DNA of 7,333 nt from an uncultured Chloroflexota bacterium (GTDB lineage Bacteria; Chloroflexota; Anaerolineae; Caldilineales; Caldilineaceae). The stretch's first letter is position 1, and each line of letters starts with the position of its first letter. A program made the position numbers and the translations under genes. The notes beneath the pieces were generated by a model. It saw only the letters and a program-made list of their open reading frames with translations. It made no database searches and was not told where the DNA came from. Below are positions 6,173 to 7,333 of the stretch, piece after piece. The stretch lies in the NCBI GenBank assembly GCA_903879975.1, contig CAIRNL010000651.1:1-7333 (forward strand). The letters run 5' to 3'.

Positions 6173-6341
6173 GAGATATCTACTCGAAAGTCAACTGAAT
6201 CGTTCCAACAATCCACTGTCAAGGTCAAACACTCAAACAACTGATCGCCAAGTCAGCAATTCGTGCGTCACAGGCCACGAACGGCTGGTGGCTCATGGCT
6301 CGTCGTCGGTGGCGGCATGAACAACCATCCTGGCGACCAGC
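6173..6341 (-). other. 5' part of the operon leader RNA
   Basis: The untranslated stretch between the predicted transcription start and leader peptide 1. It holds a small hairpin (GCCAC at 6288-6292 pairing with GTGGC at 6274-6278, - strand) and two tiny ORFs (6293-6328 and 6225-6296) joined by an ATGA overlap, without good ribosome binding sites. No known riboswitch class was recognised. Confidence 0.35.
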
Positions 6342-6348
6342 AATGGAG

Positions 6349-6377
6349 AGAGTAGCAGAAGTTTCGACGTATGTCAA
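6349..6377 (-). promoter_or_regulatory. Sigma70-type promoter of the sulfur operon
   Basis: On the - strand a consensus -35 TTGACA (6372-6377) is separated by exactly 17 bp from TACTCT (6349-6354), a 4-of-6 match to TATAAT. T-rich tracts upstream of the -35 (about 6383-6401) could serve as an UP element. The predicted start is near 6341. The next gene in this direction is the sulfurtransferase, so the transcript has a leader of about 520 nt containing both Cys-rich ORFs and both hairpins. Confidence 0.72.
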
Positions 6378-6475
6378 CCCCTCAAAAAAACGACCAAAAA
6401 TGACAGGCGCGGATCGGATTGTGATAAAAGGTGCAGGCACTGGAGAGTGAGCGCGCCGCACGGGAGGCGAAGTAG

Positions 6476-6628
6476 GGTAGGTCGTTTGATGAGTTCCAGC
6501 GCAGGATTGAAGCAAATTCACTGGAGGAGGACGTCTACTCTTTTGCCGTCGAGCAAGATTACTGGCAGTGGGAGAAGAATGAGACGCAGCGCCAGTATGA
6601 TGAGGATCTGCGCGCAAAGTGGATGTAA
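6476..6628 (+). pseudogene. Remnant of a small acidic (antitoxin-like) protein
   Basis: A 50-codon open stretch after TAG 6473-6475 that ends at TAA 6626-6628 and has no start codon in a sensible place. Its composition is strongly protein-like, with motifs FDEFQRRIEANSLEEDVYSF and EQDYWQWEKNETQRQYDE ending AKWM. The EF..R....(acidic)..DY..WE pattern resembles the antitoxin-like ORF at 344-517, so it may be the C-terminal part of a second antitoxin of the same broad kind. The in-frame bases before the TAG (VQALESERAAREAK) may be an eroded N-terminal part. The remnant converges on the flavoprotein gene 51 nt downstream. Function lost or unknown. Confidence 0.5.
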
Positions 6629-6679
6629 CGACCTTCATCCGGCACGAAGCAGGTCATTGACCGCGCTCGCAATGGGCGG

Positions 6680-7333
6680 TCAGAGTCGAACCAGGTCGGT
6701 CAGGTCGAAGACCGGCCCGTGCGCGCAGGCGCGCGTCTTCCGGCCGTTGCCAAGGGGAATCAGGCAGCCCAGACAGGCGCCGGTCGTGCAGGGGAGCGGG
6801 ACATCGGCCAGCACGTGGGCAAAGCCGCGATCGAGGCGCAGCCGGCTGGCTCGCATCTGCAGGGCGACGCCGGGCAGCAGCGCCGCGGGCAGGGCCAGCG
6901 CAGCATAGTCCGCCCAGCGCGTGAGGGCACCGAGTTCGCCCTGCCACTCTTCGTCGCTGCCGGCCTGACGCGTCTCGACGGCCAGGGGCAGCAGGCGGAT
7001 CAGGTCTGCGTCCTGTTGCGCCACGGTGTGCAGGAGAAGCGTCACGTGGCCGCCGCGGTCGAGCGCGGCGTGGACGAGCGGCAGCAGCGCAGGCAGGCGC
7101 GCCGGCTCGGCAAGCACGAGTAAATTGCGTGTAGTCATAGGAAGGTCAAAGCCGCTGCCCAGCGGGCCGATGAAATTGACGCGTGCTCCCGCTGCGCGCG
7201 CATGGAGCCAGTGCAGACCGGGGTCGTCGCCCAGCACGGCGGTGAGGTGCCAGCGTTCGGCCGCGCGCTGCTCGGCGACGAGCGCGCGGCGATCGGCGAT
7301 GTAGAGCGTGCGGCGCAGGGGCAGTGTCCAGTC
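6680..7333 (-). CDS. pyrK: PyrK-like electron-transfer subunit, C-terminal part
   Basis: 217 codons are visible, with the frame open through the right edge, so the start lies outside the window. The family binds FAD and a [2Fe-2S] cluster and passes electrons between dihydroorotate dehydrogenase PyrD (pyrimidine synthesis) and NAD. Visible parts are FIGPLGSGFDLP (flavoprotein domain boundary), NLLVLAEPARLPALLPLV (nucleotide-binding fold), and at the end the cluster motif CTTGACLGC plus a fourth Cys twelve residues later in RACAHGPVFDL. The spacing C-x4-C-x2-C-x12-C and the following GPVF are PyrK hallmarks. A related NAD(P)H-reductase subunit (such as sulfhydrogenase gamma) is possible because the FAD motif is mostly outside. 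The TGA stop is at 6680-6682. No terminator is obvious immediately after it. Confidence 0.82.
   Translation of the reverse strand, partial: DWTLPLRRTLYIADRRALVAEQRAAERWHLTAVLGDDPGLHWLHARAAGARVNFIGPLGSGFDLPMTTRNLLVLAEPARLPALLPLVHAALDRGGHVTLLLHTVAQQDADLIRLLPLAVETRQAGSDEEWQGELGALTRWADYAALALPAALLPGVALQMRASRLRLDRGFAHVLADVPLPCTTGACLGCLIPLGNGRKTRACAHGPVFDLTDLVRL

Noticed and set aside
6225..6328. Two mini-ORFs (11 and 23 codons) joined by ATGA in the leader, - strand
   Set aside because: No good ribosome binding site and no Cys tract; the first begins only about 13 nt after the predicted transcript start. Noted within the leader but not called as genes.

Overview
The window looks like a piece of a GC-rich Chloroflexota (Anaerolineae/Caldilineae-like) chromosome. 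This rests on the composition, the family mix (an MgtA-type ATPase, a lipoprotein rhodanese paired with a YeeE/YedE transporter, a PyrK-like flavoprotein subunit) and TumE-type toxin-antitoxin remnants of a kind I associate with that phylum. The assignment is inference from the text alone.

Layout. (1) Positions 1-670 are a decayed mobile/accessory patch on the + strand: the C-terminal part of an IS982-family transposase, an antitoxin-like small ORF, and a TumE/DUF6516-like toxin remnant that starts on an ATGA overlap, carries an in-frame stop and breaks off at about 667. (2) 612-3224 (-) is a magnesium-translocating P-type ATPase whose last ~18 codons run antisense through the toxin remnant. 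(3) 3225-3555 holds no recognisable gene. (4) 5820-3556 (-) is a tight two-gene sulfur operon: a lipoprotein tandem-rhodanese sulfurtransferase, then 3 nt later a YeeE/YedE (TsuA-like) transporter. (5) 5821-6377 is the long regulatory leader of that operon. (6) 6476-6628 (+) is another small coding remnant. (7) 6680-7333 (-) is the C-terminal part of a PyrK-like electron-transfer subunit that continues off the window.

The most interesting item is the leader of the sulfur operon. Reading on the - strand, a good sigma70-type promoter (TTGACA, 17 bp, TACTCT) is followed by a 28-codon ORF with seven Cys codons in a nine-codon stretch. Next come two tandem hairpins, the first a clear intrinsic terminator. 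A second, 11-codon ORF (MEPCCCCRCLQ) with a strong Shine-Dalgarno lies 73 nt before the sulfurtransferase. The hairpin arms are mutually complementary, so they can form either two terminators or a readthrough structure. I infer a cysteine-codon attenuator: when charged Cys-tRNA is short, the ribosome stalls on the Cys codons and genes for capture and uptake of reduced sulfur are expressed. The structural genes here use TGC for 13 of 15 Cys codons, whereas the two leader peptides use TGT for 11 of 12.
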